Part shown: positions 55,723 through 63,007 of the stretch, one piece after another
Numbering within the stretch: the stretch's first letter is position 1
Layout of the letters: the number at the start of each line of letters is the position of its first letter
From: Haloarcula pelagica
GTDB lineage: Archaea > Halobacteriota > Halobacteria > Halobacteriales > Haloarculaceae
Direction: 5' to 3'
Length of the DNA: 64,000 nt
Assembly: GCF_030127105.1 (NCBI RefSeq)
Contig: NZ_CP126161.1
Span: 744,001 to 808,000, forward strand
Position numbers and translations under genes: made by a program
The notes under the pieces: model-generated
Seen by the model: the letters and a program-made list of their open reading frames with translations, nothing else
Told to the model about the DNA's origin: nothing
Databases searched by the model: none

Positions 55723-57294
55723 TTACCCCCCCGTGAACATCTCGTAGAGGATCCCCAGTATCGAGGAGACGGTCCCGATGAGCGTCAGCGTCATCTGATC
55801 GAACGATGTCTCCCCACACCGGGTGAAAAAGCCACGGGAACAGCCATCGGTGCCGGCCGAACCGCCGGCTTCGTCGGTATCGTCCGCGAACGTCGGCGAC
55901 CCGCGCGGGGTCGGGGTCGGTGTCGGAGTCCGAACCCTCTCGATGGTCACCTGCCCGCTGGCGACCGACTCGTTCCCGACCGTGATCCGCTGGCGCTGTG
56001 TCGGCGACGAGAGCGGGAACGTGGCTCGCTGGATCGCGCCGTAGCCGGCGTCGAACGCGACGGTCCGCTGTTGTCCCGTCGGGAGTTCGATCCGCTGGGT
56101 CGCGACGACGGTCTCGCCGATCCGATAGACGAACTGCCCGTCGAACGGAACCGTCCCCACGTTCCGGACGGTGATCGTGGCGTTTCCGGCATCGCCCTCC
56201 TCGATCCGCGTCGGGAGCGAGCGGTCCTGCGTCGCCAGCGCGTCGGCACTCGCGCTCGATCCGCCGCCCAGTCGGATCGCATCACCCGCGCTGGCACCGC
56301 CGGAGGTGACGAGCCCGTGGTCGTACGTCGTCCCGGTCCGGGTCGACACACCGGCGGCGTCGATCGCTGCCGCCGTGACCGCGAACGCCACTTGCTTGCG
56401 CTCGCCGCCGCCGACGGTCACCGTCTTTCGCTCGACCGTCGTCCCGGCGAACTGGTACGCGACCTCGCGTGTGACGGTCGTCGCCGAGGGGTTCGAGACC
56501 GTCCCCAGGACGACGAACTGTTGCTCTGTGGGTGCCGTCACGGGTGACTGGAACCCGTCGAGCCCGAGGTCGACATCGGGTGTCACACGGAGATAGCGTG
56601 GCACCCCCTCACCGGACGCGTTGCGGACGCCGTGGACGTACGTCCCGGTGTCGAGCGACTGTGCGTCGGTCAGCGACGCCTCGGCGGCCGGTTCGAAGGT
56701 GACGACCTGGGACTGGCCACCGTCGAGCGTCACCGATCGAGCGGCGACTGTCGATCCCGCGAAGACGTACTCGACCCGCTCGGATCGTCGTTCGCTCGCC
56801 GGGTTCGCCACGGTCGCCGAGACGGTGATGGTCTCGCCCGGTCGGACCCGCTCGGGCGCAGCGAGGTCGGTGATCACGAGCCCCGAAGACGCGTCGGCAG
56901 TGGTCGATGTCGACGCCGTCTGGCGACCGTCTGCCCCACCCTGTGGGTTGGTCGTCGTCGGTGTCGCGGTCGGCGTCACTGTGTCGGTTGGTGTCGCGGT
57001 CGGCGTTGCCGTCGCGGTTGGTGTCGTCGTCGGCGTTGCCGTCGGCGTCCCGGTCGGGGTTGGTGTCGCCGTCGGTGTCGCGGTCGATGTCGGGGTCGCG
57101 GTCTCCGACGGCGAACTCGTCGGTGTCGCTGTCGTATTCTGGCTCTGCGTGTGGTGTGTCGTTTCGACCGTCCGCGGTCTGTGGTCGGTGTCGGGACCGT
57201 CGGCGGCGGTGATCGCCGGCGCCGATGCGACGAGAACGAGGGCGCCGACGAGGAGTATCACTACCGCTGGAGGGGGATCGACGCGGGGCAACAT
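55723..57294 (-). CDS. Exported surface protein with CARDB-like domains and Thr/Pro repeat
   Basis: 523 residues. A signal segment (VVILLVGALVLVASAPAITA) leads into a ~65-residue Thr/Pro tract with repeated TPTATPT units (residues ~55-118). Three Ig-like repeats follow (VITDLAAPERVRPGETITV, a second around FQSPVTAPTEQQFVVLG, a third with GNATITVRNVGTVPFDG). Near the end a Cys pair (CSRGFFTRCG) precedes a hydrophobic tail (LTLIGTVSSILGILYEMF) that could anchor it. The repeat tract is probably O-glycosylated, as in haloarchaeal S-layer proteins. The downstream gene encodes a PH-like membrane protein. Confidence 0.8.
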   Translation of the reverse strand: MLPRVDPPPAVVILLVGALVLVASAPAITAADGPDTDHRPRTVETTHHTQSQNTTATPTSSPSETATPTSTATPTATPTPTGTPTATPTTTPTATATPTATPTDTVTPTATPTTTNPQGGADGRQTASTSTTADASSGLVITDLAAPERVRPGETITVSATVANPASERRSERVEYVFAGSTVAARSVTLDGGQSQVVTFEPAAEASLTDAQSLDTGTYVHGVRNASGEGVPRYLRVTPDVDLGLDGFQSPVTAPTEQQFVVLGTVSNPSATTVTREVAYQFAGTTVERKTVTVGGGERKQVAFAVTAAAIDAAGVSTRTGTTYDHGLVTSGGASAGDAIRLGGGSSASADALATQDRSLPTRIEEGDAGNATITVRNVGTVPFDGQFVYRIGETVVATQRIELPTGQQRTVAFDAGYGAIQRATFPLSSPTQRQRITVGNESVASGQVTIERVRTPTPTPTPRGSPTFADDTDEAGGSAGTDGCSRGFFTRCGETSFDQMTLTLIGTVSSILGILYEMFTGG

Positions 57295-57351
57295 GGGCGG
57301 CGTTTCCGAGTAGGGGGTAATAAAACGCCGACATTCACGACGATACGTCGC

Positions 57352-58269
57352 TCAGTTGTACTGTTGGCAGACGCGTTCGATGCCCGCTTCGAAGTCGATC
57401 TGTGGTTCCCAGCCGGTGGCGTCGTTGATCTTCGCGTAATCGGCGCAGGTGTCGTGGACGTAGACATCCTCGGGGATCGGGTTCTCGACGAACTCCGGAT
57501 CGATATCCGTCCCCAGTTCGTCGTTGAGCAGGTCGACGACGGTCAGGAAGTCGTAGGCCTCGCCCGTCCCGAGGTTGTACACGCCGTTCAGTTCGTGGTC
57601 GGCGGCCTGTTCCAGGCCGCGGACGATGTCCTCGACGTGGGTAAAGTCACGGGTCTGCGTGCCGTCGCCGTACAGCACCGGCGCCTCGCCGTGTGCCATG
57701 TCGTCGGCGAACTGCGCGATCACGTTCGCGTACTCGCCTTTGTGTTCCTCGGCGCCGCCGTAGCCCTGATACACGGAGAAAAAGCGCATCCCCGCGAGCG
57801 AGAGGTCGTAGTGGTTCTGGAAGTACTCGGCGTAGGTCTCGCGGGCCATCTTCGAGGCCTCGTAGCCCGTGTTGACCGTCACGTCCATGGCCTCCGGCGA
57901 GGGCTCGGTTCGACTCCCGTAGATCGAGGAGGTCGAGGCGTACACCACGGTGTCACAGCCGTCGTCGCGGGCCTGCTCGACCGTGTTGACGAACCCCTCG
58001 ACGTTGACCCGTGCGCCGTGTGTCGGGTCGTCCTCGTGCATCGCGTACGAGGACAGCGCCGCCAGGTGGAAGACGACATCCACGTCCGTCGGCAACTCGT
58101 CCTCGACGACGCTTCGCTCGACGTACTCGACATCCTCGCGGACGTTCGCCGGCGTCCCCAAGTAGCCGTCGTCGACCACGACCACGTCGTTGTCGACAGC
58201 CAGCGAGTTCGCCAGGTTCGACCCGATGAATCCGCCGCCGCCCGTGACCAGCACGCGCTCTCCGTTCAT
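57352..58269 (-). CDS. NAD-dependent nucleotide-sugar epimerase/dehydratase (GalE-like SDR)
   Basis: 305 residues. Extended SDR: NAD motif VTGGGGFIGSNLAN, DDGYLGTP, catalytic Ser/Thr in ASTSSIYGS, and Tyr-Lys pair in TGYEASKMARE. The C-terminal substrate region has VYNLGTGEAYDF and RDFTHVEDIVRG. Related proteins interconvert UDP-sugars (glucose/galactose or their uronates) for glycan synthesis; the exact sugar is not inferable. ATG at 58269 is chosen. It is 57 bp upstream of the surface-protein gene, a natural client of glycosylation. Confidence 0.87.
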   Translation of the reverse strand: MNGERVLVTGGGGFIGSNLANSLAVDNDVVVVDDGYLGTPANVREDVEYVERSVVEDELPTDVDVVFHLAALSSYAMHEDDPTHGARVNVEGFVNTVEQARDDGCDTVVYASTSSIYGSRTEPSPEAMDVTVNTGYEASKMARETYAEYFQNHYDLSLAGMRFFSVYQGYGGAEEHKGEYANVIAQFADDMAHGEAPVLYGDGTQTRDFTHVEDIVRGLEQAADHELNGVYNLGTGEAYDFLTVVDLLNDELGTDIDPEFVENPIPEDVYVHDTCADYAKINDATGWEPQIDFEAGIERVCQQYN

Positions 58270-58340
58270 GATTGCTGCACGAACACGGGCTGGCAAAGGG
58301 GTGTCGGTTGCCGGCGGCCGACCCGAACCCACCACCGTCG

Positions 58341-58349
58341 CTTTTAAGG
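58341..58349 (+). promoter_or_regulatory. TATA-like box of the gene at 58373
   Basis: CTTTTAAGG is centred 28 bp before the ATG, predicting a leaderless transcript. Confidence 0.55.
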
Positions 58350-58372
58350 ACGGCTGTACCGAACGAAATATT

Positions 58373-58906
58373 ATGTCATCAATAGAACTGACTCCGAGTC
58401 AGAAGAATATCTTGCAGGAGCTCGTAAACCTCTACCGCGAGAGCGAGAGCGCTGTCAAGGGCGAAGATATCGCAGAGAAGGTCGACCGGAACCCCGGCAC
58501 GATACGCAACCAGATGCAGAGCCTGAAAGCGCTCCAGCTCGTCGAGGGTGTTCCCGGACCGAAAGGCGGGTACAAACCGACCGCGACCGCCTACGACGCC
58601 CTCCAGATCCAGGACATGGACCAGGCCGCCGAGGTCCCGCTCCGACACAACGGGGAACTCGTCGAGAACGCCAACGTCGAGGAGATCGACCTCACGAGCG
58701 TCCACCACCCCGAGGAGTGTCGGGCCGAGATCCAGCTCCAGGGATCGATCTCGCAGTTCCACGAGGGCGATTCGGTCACCGTCGGTCCCACCCCGCTCTC
58801 GAAGCTCCAGATCATCGGCACACTCGAAGGGAAAGACGACACGAACAACAAACTCATCCTGACGATCGACGACATGCGGGCCCCGGCCGGCGAGCCCGAG
58901 CACTGA
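58373..58906 (+). CDS. Winged-helix regulator (Rrf2-like HTH) with C-terminal beta-rich domain
   Basis: 177 residues. Residues 1-75 are a winged helix (LTPSQKNILQELVNLYRESE, NPGTIRNQMQSLKALQLVEG, wing GPKGGYKPT). The following ~95 residues form a beta domain (VPLRHNGELVENANVEEIDL, then ECRAEIQLQGSISQF and LSKLQIIGTLEG) with two His-Cys-type residues (VHHPEEC) that could bind a metal. There is no ligand domain I can name. The start is supported by the TATA-like box. It is divergent from the epimerase. Confidence 0.75.
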   Translation: MSSIELTPSQKNILQELVNLYRESESAVKGEDIAEKVDRNPGTIRNQMQSLKALQLVEGVPGPKGGYKPTATAYDALQIQDMDQAAEVPLRHNGELVENANVEEIDLTSVHHPEECRAEIQLQGSISQFHEGDSVTVGPTPLSKLQIIGTLEGKDDTNNKLILTIDDMRAPAGEPEH

Positions 58907-59000
58907 TCGGATCGACCCCCTTCTCCTCCTGTTTCCGTCGCCGCGGATCGATCACGAACGATCACCCGGAACACGACTCCAGACAGCGATTTCAAAGCCT

Positions 59001-59009
59001 TTGTATCAC
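59001..59009 (+). promoter_or_regulatory. TATA-like box of the NDH-2-like gene
   Basis: TTGTATCAC lies 22-30 bp before the ATG at 59030. Confidence 0.4.
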
Positions 59010-59029
59010 CTGACTACTGAGCCCCGTGT

Positions 59030-60193
59030 ATGACAGACCACGTCGTCGTCCTCGGTGCAGGCTATGCCGGTGCTGGCACGATAAACAGCCTCGAATCCGA
59101 ACTCAACGGTGAGGCCGATATCACCTGGATCTCCGAGACGGACTATCACCTCGTGCTCCACGAGTCCCACCGCTGCATCCGTGATCCCAGCGTCCAGGAG
59201 AAAGTCTCGATCCCCGTCCACGAGATCAAAGAGCCAAGCACTGCCTTCATCCAGGACGAAGTCACCGGCATCGACACCGACGACCGCCAAGTCGAACTCG
59301 CCGACGGCGACGATGTCGAGTACGACTACCTGCTGGTCGGGCTGGGTACCAGTACCGCCTTCTTCGGTATCGACGGGCTCGAAGAGTACGCCCACACGCT
59401 CAAGAGCTTAGACGACGCGCTGGGCATCCACGACGCCATCCAGCAGGCTGCCCGCGAGGCATCCCGGAACGACCCCGCACAGATCGTCGTCGGCGGTGCC
59501 GGCCTGTCGGGCATCCAGACCTGCGGCGAGATCGCCGAGTTCCGCGACGAACACCGCGCGCCGCTCGACATCCACCTCGTCGAGGGCCTCGACGAGATCT
59601 TCCCCGGGAACGACCCCGAACTCCAGGGCGCGCTGCGCAAGCGCCTGGAGAAACGCGACGTGAACATCATGTGTGGCGAGTTCATCGGCGAGGTCGACGA
59701 GGAGACGGTCTACATCGGCGACGACGAGGAACTCGACTACGACGTGCTCATCTGGACCGGCGGCATCACCGGCCGGGAGTGCATGCAGGACATCACGCTG
59801 GACAAGGACGAACGCAACCACCGCGTCCACGCCGAAGGCGACTTCCAGACCGACGACGAGCGGGTCTTCGCCATCGGCGACTGCGCGCTGATCGACCAGC
59901 CCGGCGAGAACCCCGCGCCGCCGACGGCACAGGCCGCCTGGCAGGCCGCCGAGGTCGCCGGCGAGAACCTGGCCCGGGCCGTCCGTGGCCAACCCCTGAA
60001 GACCTGGACCCACAAGGACAAGGGGACGGTCATCTCCGTCGGCGAGGAGGCCGTCGCCCACGACGTGATGAACGTCCCGGTCGACACGTTCGGCGGGCTC
60101 CCGGCGAAACTGCTCAAGAAGGGTATCGCCGCCCGCTGGATCTCCGACGTGACCGGCTACGGCCGCGCCGCGAAGGCGTGGCCCGATATGTAA
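59030..60193 (+). CDS. Type II NADH dehydrogenase-like FAD oxidoreductase
   Basis: 387 residues. FAD motif VLGAGYAGAGTINSL, NADH motif VGGAGLSGIQTCGEIAEF, and FAD-binding FAIGDCALIDQ. The loop PPTAQAAWQAAEVAGENL and the Gly/Lys-rich C terminus, with an amphipathic helix, match NDH-2-type membrane-associated dehydrogenases that pass electrons from NADH to quinone without proton pumping. The quinone site cannot be seen directly, and sulfide:quinone oxidoreductase is less likely since the paired redox Cys are absent. Confidence 0.85.
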   Translation: MTDHVVVLGAGYAGAGTINSLESELNGEADITWISETDYHLVLHESHRCIRDPSVQEKVSIPVHEIKEPSTAFIQDEVTGIDTDDRQVELADGDDVEYDYLLVGLGTSTAFFGIDGLEEYAHTLKSLDDALGIHDAIQQAAREASRNDPAQIVVGGAGLSGIQTCGEIAEFRDEHRAPLDIHLVEGLDEIFPGNDPELQGALRKRLEKRDVNIMCGEFIGEVDEETVYIGDDEELDYDVLIWTGGITGRECMQDITLDKDERNHRVHAEGDFQTDDERVFAIGDCALIDQPGENPAPPTAQAAWQAAEVAGENLARAVRGQPLKTWTHKDKGTVISVGEEAVAHDVMNVPVDTFGGLPAKLLKKGIAARWISDVTGYGRAAKAWPDM

Positions 60194-60199
60194 AACCAC

Positions 60200-60204
60200 T
60201 TTTT
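60200..60204 (+). terminator. T-run terminator after the NDH-2-like gene
   Basis: CACTTTTTACTG begins 7 bp after the stop codon. Confidence 0.4.
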
Positions 60205-60399
60205 ACTGCGTCGGGTGTCCTCGCTCGCTTCGCTCGCTGCGGACACCACTCCTTGTAAAAACCTGGGGAAAAACTGCTCGTGCCAGCCTGCCTTTCCCCG
60301 TCTTCGCTCGGCCGCGACGGCAGTCGCGGCACTCGCTCACGGCCACCGCACTGCACAGACAGTCACCGTACTCCACTCCGCACGACCGCCCACCCGTCA
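60205..60399. other. Convergent intergenic region with hairpins
   Basis: Contains two inverted repeats: GGTGTCC ... GGACACC (60214-60220 / 60241-60247), enclosing a GC-rich TCGCTCGCTTCGCTCGC stretch, and a very strong stem GCCGCGAC-GGCA-GTCGCGGC (60311-60330). No plausible ORF. It resembles intergenic hairpin elements common in haloarchaea and may act as a two-way terminator. Confidence 0.5.
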
Positions 60400-61170
60400 C
60401 TACGCGGCGACCGCCCAGAAACCGAGCGTCCGTGGGACCCTGGACATCAGTTCGGGTGAGGTGCTAGGCTGATCGTCGTAGTCCTCGGGGTCGGAACTGT
60501 CCGGAGCCTCGTAGACCTCTTTCACCGTGAAGCTGGCCTCGACGAGTGCCGTGTGGAGGTCCCCGACCGTCCGGTCGAAGACGACGATGTCGTCGTGGAG
60601 GACCGGGTCGTGCTTGTCCCGGCGAGGACCAGTGTCGTGGTAGCTCCGTTCGAGCGTCAGGGTCTCGGGGTCGAACAGTTCGTGGTACGGATGGGGAACG
60701 TCGAAGGTCAGGAGGCCGCCGTCCCTGAGAATCCGGTAGGCCTCCGAGAGCGCCGCGTCGATGTCCTCGACCATGAAGTAGACGAACCCCGAGTACGCCA
60801 GGTCGAAGGTGTCGTCGGGGAGTGGCAGATCAGTCACGTCGCCGGTGACGAACTCGGCGTCGACATCGTAGAGGTTCCGCAGGCGAGTCGCGTGGCGGAG
60901 TTGCTCGATCGAGAAGTCGACGCCGACCGCCCTCTCGACGCCGTCCCGGGCGAGGCCGACCGTCCCCTGGCCGCCGCCACAGCCCAGTTCGACGACCGAC
61001 ATCTCCGCACGGGCTGGAAGGTGGTCGGCCTGCCAGTCGGCCATCGAGTCGGGAAGCGGCGAGTACACCGGCGGGAGTCCACCCTCGGCAGTCCCGGCGT
61101 TCCACAGCGCCTGATGCTCGTCGCTCCACGCGTCCCACAACCGTCGGTTCTCCCTGTCAGGCTCCGCCAT
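60400..61170 (-). CDS. Class I SAM-dependent methyltransferase
   Basis: 256 residues. The cofactor motif is VVELGCGGGQGTVGLA (~59-74), then GVDFSIEQL (adenine/ribose) and VTGDVTDLPLPDDTFDLAY (motif II/III); the middle has YFMVEDIDAALSEAYRIL. These define a Rossmann-fold methyltransferase of the UbiE/COQ5 broad group. The acceptor is unknown; the C-terminal half is acidic and divergent. Its start at ATG 61170 has no clear TATA-like box. Confidence 0.8.
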   Translation of the reverse strand: MAEPDRENRRLWDAWSDEHQALWNAGTAEGGLPPVYSPLPDSMADWQADHLPARAEMSVVELGCGGGQGTVGLARDGVERAVGVDFSIEQLRHATRLRNLYDVDAEFVTGDVTDLPLPDDTFDLAYSGFVYFMVEDIDAALSEAYRILRDGGLLTFDVPHPYHELFDPETLTLERSYHDTGPRRDKHDPVLHDDIVVFDRTVGDLHTALVEASFTVKEVYEAPDSSDPEDYDDQPSTSPELMSRVPRTLGFWAVAA

Positions 61171-61359
61171 ATCGGTCGGTCACACTTCTGTCGAAAGAGT
61201 GTTCTGGTCGCGTGTCAGGCCCCACCACACCCGAATTCGATCGCTGTTGACGGGCCGGTATATCGCGCCACGCCCTGTCGCATCAGTTCGTCCGATCAGG
61301 AGAGTACGGCAGGTGTTGCTTCCGGCCGGACGTCATCACGAACTGAGTTCACACAATGA

Positions 61360-61368
61360 CTTTATTAC
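61360..61368 (+). promoter_or_regulatory. TATA-like box of the dockerin-like protein gene
   Basis: CTTTATTAC is centred 27 bp before the ATG at 61391 in a distinctly AT-rich stretch. Confidence 0.55.
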
Positions 61369-61390
61369 ACATAGATGATATGAGGAGTAC

Positions 61391-61714
61391 ATGGAAACTG
61401 GTGATTCGAAGAACTACTCCCGTCGAGCCGTGTTACGAACAGCGGCAGGTGTGGGCGCACTCTTCTCGCTCGGAACGGGGGTCGGGGCTGCACAGTCGAC
61501 TGGGGGGTACGGGACCGGGGGCTACGGCGCTGGTGGCTACGGGGGCAGGTCGCCGTCGTCACCCGTCTCGCGGTTCGACACGAACGGCCAGCAGGGCATC
61601 CAGCGGTCGGAAGTCGTCGTCGCGATCGACGCCTACGACAAGCAACAGCAGGTCGGCGGGCGACCCGTCACGGCCGAAGACGTGATGGCAGTCATCGCGG
61701 CGTACAACTCCTGA
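61391..61714 (+). CDS. Tat-exported small protein with Gly-Tyr repeat and dockerin-like domain
   Basis: 107 residues. A twin-arginine signal (NYSRRAVLRTAAGVGALF, cut near GAA) is followed by a Gly-rich repeat (STGGYGTGGYGAGGYGG) and an EF-hand-like segment: FDTNGQQGIQRSEVVVAIDAY then RPVTAEDVMAVIAAY. This F-D-x-N-x-x-x-I-x-x-x-E loop with a paired helix is the pattern of dockerin-like C-terminal domains in haloarchaeal secreted proteins. Here it stands alone with no enzyme. The lower-GC promoter suggests active regulation. No cohesin partner is visible in the window. Confidence 0.7.
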   Translation: METGDSKNYSRRAVLRTAAGVGALFSLGTGVGAAQSTGGYGTGGYGAGGYGGRSPSSPVSRFDTNGQQGIQRSEVVVAIDAYDKQQQVGGRPVTAEDVMAVIAAYNS

Positions 61715-61748
61715 CCGACGGCAACACCGGCATCAACGGCGCCGCCGG

Positions 61749-62573
61749 CTACCGCTCGATCGAGAGCCCGGCGTGCCACTGGTCGGCGTCGGCGGCCGCG
61801 ACGGCCTCGTCCATCCGTTCGAGGTAGGTGACGGCGAGACTCGCACACTTCGCGGCCTTGCGCTCGCCCTCCGTGCGGAACTCGCCGGTGACGCGGTTGG
61901 CGTACACCGTACAGACCGCGCCCGCCCGGAGCCCGTAGATGCTCGCGAGCGTGAGGATGCTGGCGGCCTCCATCTCGAAGTTGAGGACGCCGGCCTCGCG
62001 GAGTTCGTCGAGTCGCTCCGCCGAGCCGCGGGCCTCGAAGCCGTCGAAGCCGGGGCGTGACTGGCCGGCGTAGAAGCTGTCCGTCGAGCATGTCACGCCG
62101 AGGTGGTAGTCGTAACCCAGCTCCTCGGCGGCGGCGACCAGCGCCGAGACGACCCGGTGGTCCGCACTCGCGGGGTAGTCCTCGCGGACGTACTCGTCGC
62201 TGGTCCCCTCCTGACGGACCGCCCCGGTCGTGATTATCAGGTCGCCGACGCTCGCTTCTTCGCGGATAGCGCCACAGGACCCCACCCGGAGGAGCGTGTC
62301 CGCACCGACCCGTGCCAGTTCCTCGACGGCGATCGCCGCGGAGGGGGAGCCGATCCCCGTCGACGTGACCGAGATCGGCGTCCCCTCGTGGGTACCGGTC
62401 GCGGTGCGGTACTCCCGGTGGTCGGCGACGACCTCGTGAGCGTCCCAGCCGTCGACGACCTTCGCGACCCGTTCGGGGTTGCCCGGCAGGAGGACGCTGT
62501 CGGCCACGTCGCCCGGCCCGACTTCCAGGTGGTACTGCTCTTCGTCGTTGGGGTCCTCGCTGTCGCCGGTCAT
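61749..62573 (-). CDS. udp: Uridine phosphorylase (nucleoside phosphorylase family)
   Basis: 274 residues. Family motifs: PGNPERVAKVVDGW, GIGSPSAAIAVEELARVGAD, LRVGSCGAI (phosphate site), and the Glu-Met-Glu of FEMEAASILTLASIYG that contacts ribose. The predicted reaction is uridine plus phosphate to uracil and ribose-1-phosphate; other nucleosides are possible. It overlaps cdd by 4 bp (ATGA), so uridine made by cdd would feed straight into this enzyme. Confidence 0.9.
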   Translation of the reverse strand: MTGDSEDPNDEEQYHLEVGPGDVADSVLLPGNPERVAKVVDGWDAHEVVADHREYRTATGTHEGTPISVTSTGIGSPSAAIAVEELARVGADTLLRVGSCGAIREEASVGDLIITTGAVRQEGTSDEYVREDYPASADHRVVSALVAAAEELGYDYHLGVTCSTDSFYAGQSRPGFDGFEARGSAERLDELREAGVLNFEMEAASILTLASIYGLRAGAVCTVYANRVTGEFRTEGERKAAKCASLAVTYLERMDEAVAAADADQWHAGLSIER

Positions 62574-62962
62574 ACGTTCAGATGGGCCTTCGTGATGGTG
62601 TTCGGGAGCAGTTCGCCCAGCGTGTACTCGCTGCCCTCGCCGTCGCCCTCATCACAGTAGATGGGGAGGTCCTCGCCACAGAACTCCGCGAGCGACTGGC
62701 GACACATCCCACAGGGCGTGACGCCGTCGCGTTTGTCCGAGGCGACCGCGAGCCGAGCGAACTCCCGGTGGCCGTCCTGGACTGCTTTCCCCAGCGCGAG
62801 TTCCTCGGCGTGGATGCTGTTGCTGTAGTTGGCGTTCTCGATGTTACAGCCGGTGTAGACCGTCCCGTCGGCCGTCTCGATCGCGGCACCGACCCGGTAT
62901 TCCGAGTAGGGGGCGTACGAGTCCTCGACGGCCGCACGGGCTGTCTCCAGCAGGTCGTCCAT
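62570..62962 (-). CDS. cdd: Cytidine deaminase
   Basis: 130 residues. The zinc-binding motifs are complete: TGCNIENANYSNSIHAEE (Cys, Glu in HAEE) and PCGMCRQSLAEF (C-x2-C). The reaction is cytidine to uridine plus ammonia. I use ATG 62962 (MDDLLETARAA); the ORF's earlier start adds nine residues with no conservation. It overlaps udp and lies 45 bp after the mutase-family gene on the same strand. Confidence 0.93.
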   Translation of the reverse strand: MDDLLETARAAVEDSYAPYSEYRVGAAIETADGTVYTGCNIENANYSNSIHAEELALGKAVQDGHREFARLAVASDKRDGVTPCGMCRQSLAEFCGEDLPIYCDEGDGEGSEYTLGELLPNTITKAHLNV

Positions 62963-63007
62963 ACGCCGGGGCACTCGCGGCGAGGGCAAATACCCACCGG
63001 CGTCCGC

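Noticed and set aside
56936-57120. Short tandem repeats in the surface protein gene
   Set aside because: These encode the TPTATPT tract of a coding region; not an independent repeat element.
58361-58372. CGAACGAAATATT before the winged-helix gene resembling the TetR sites
   Set aside because: It has one extra base and lacks the second half-site, so it is probably chance.
61356-61685. Alternative ORF starting at ATG 61356
   Set aside because: It runs in another frame through the dockerin-like gene and yields Arg/Ser-rich sequence without signal or domain.
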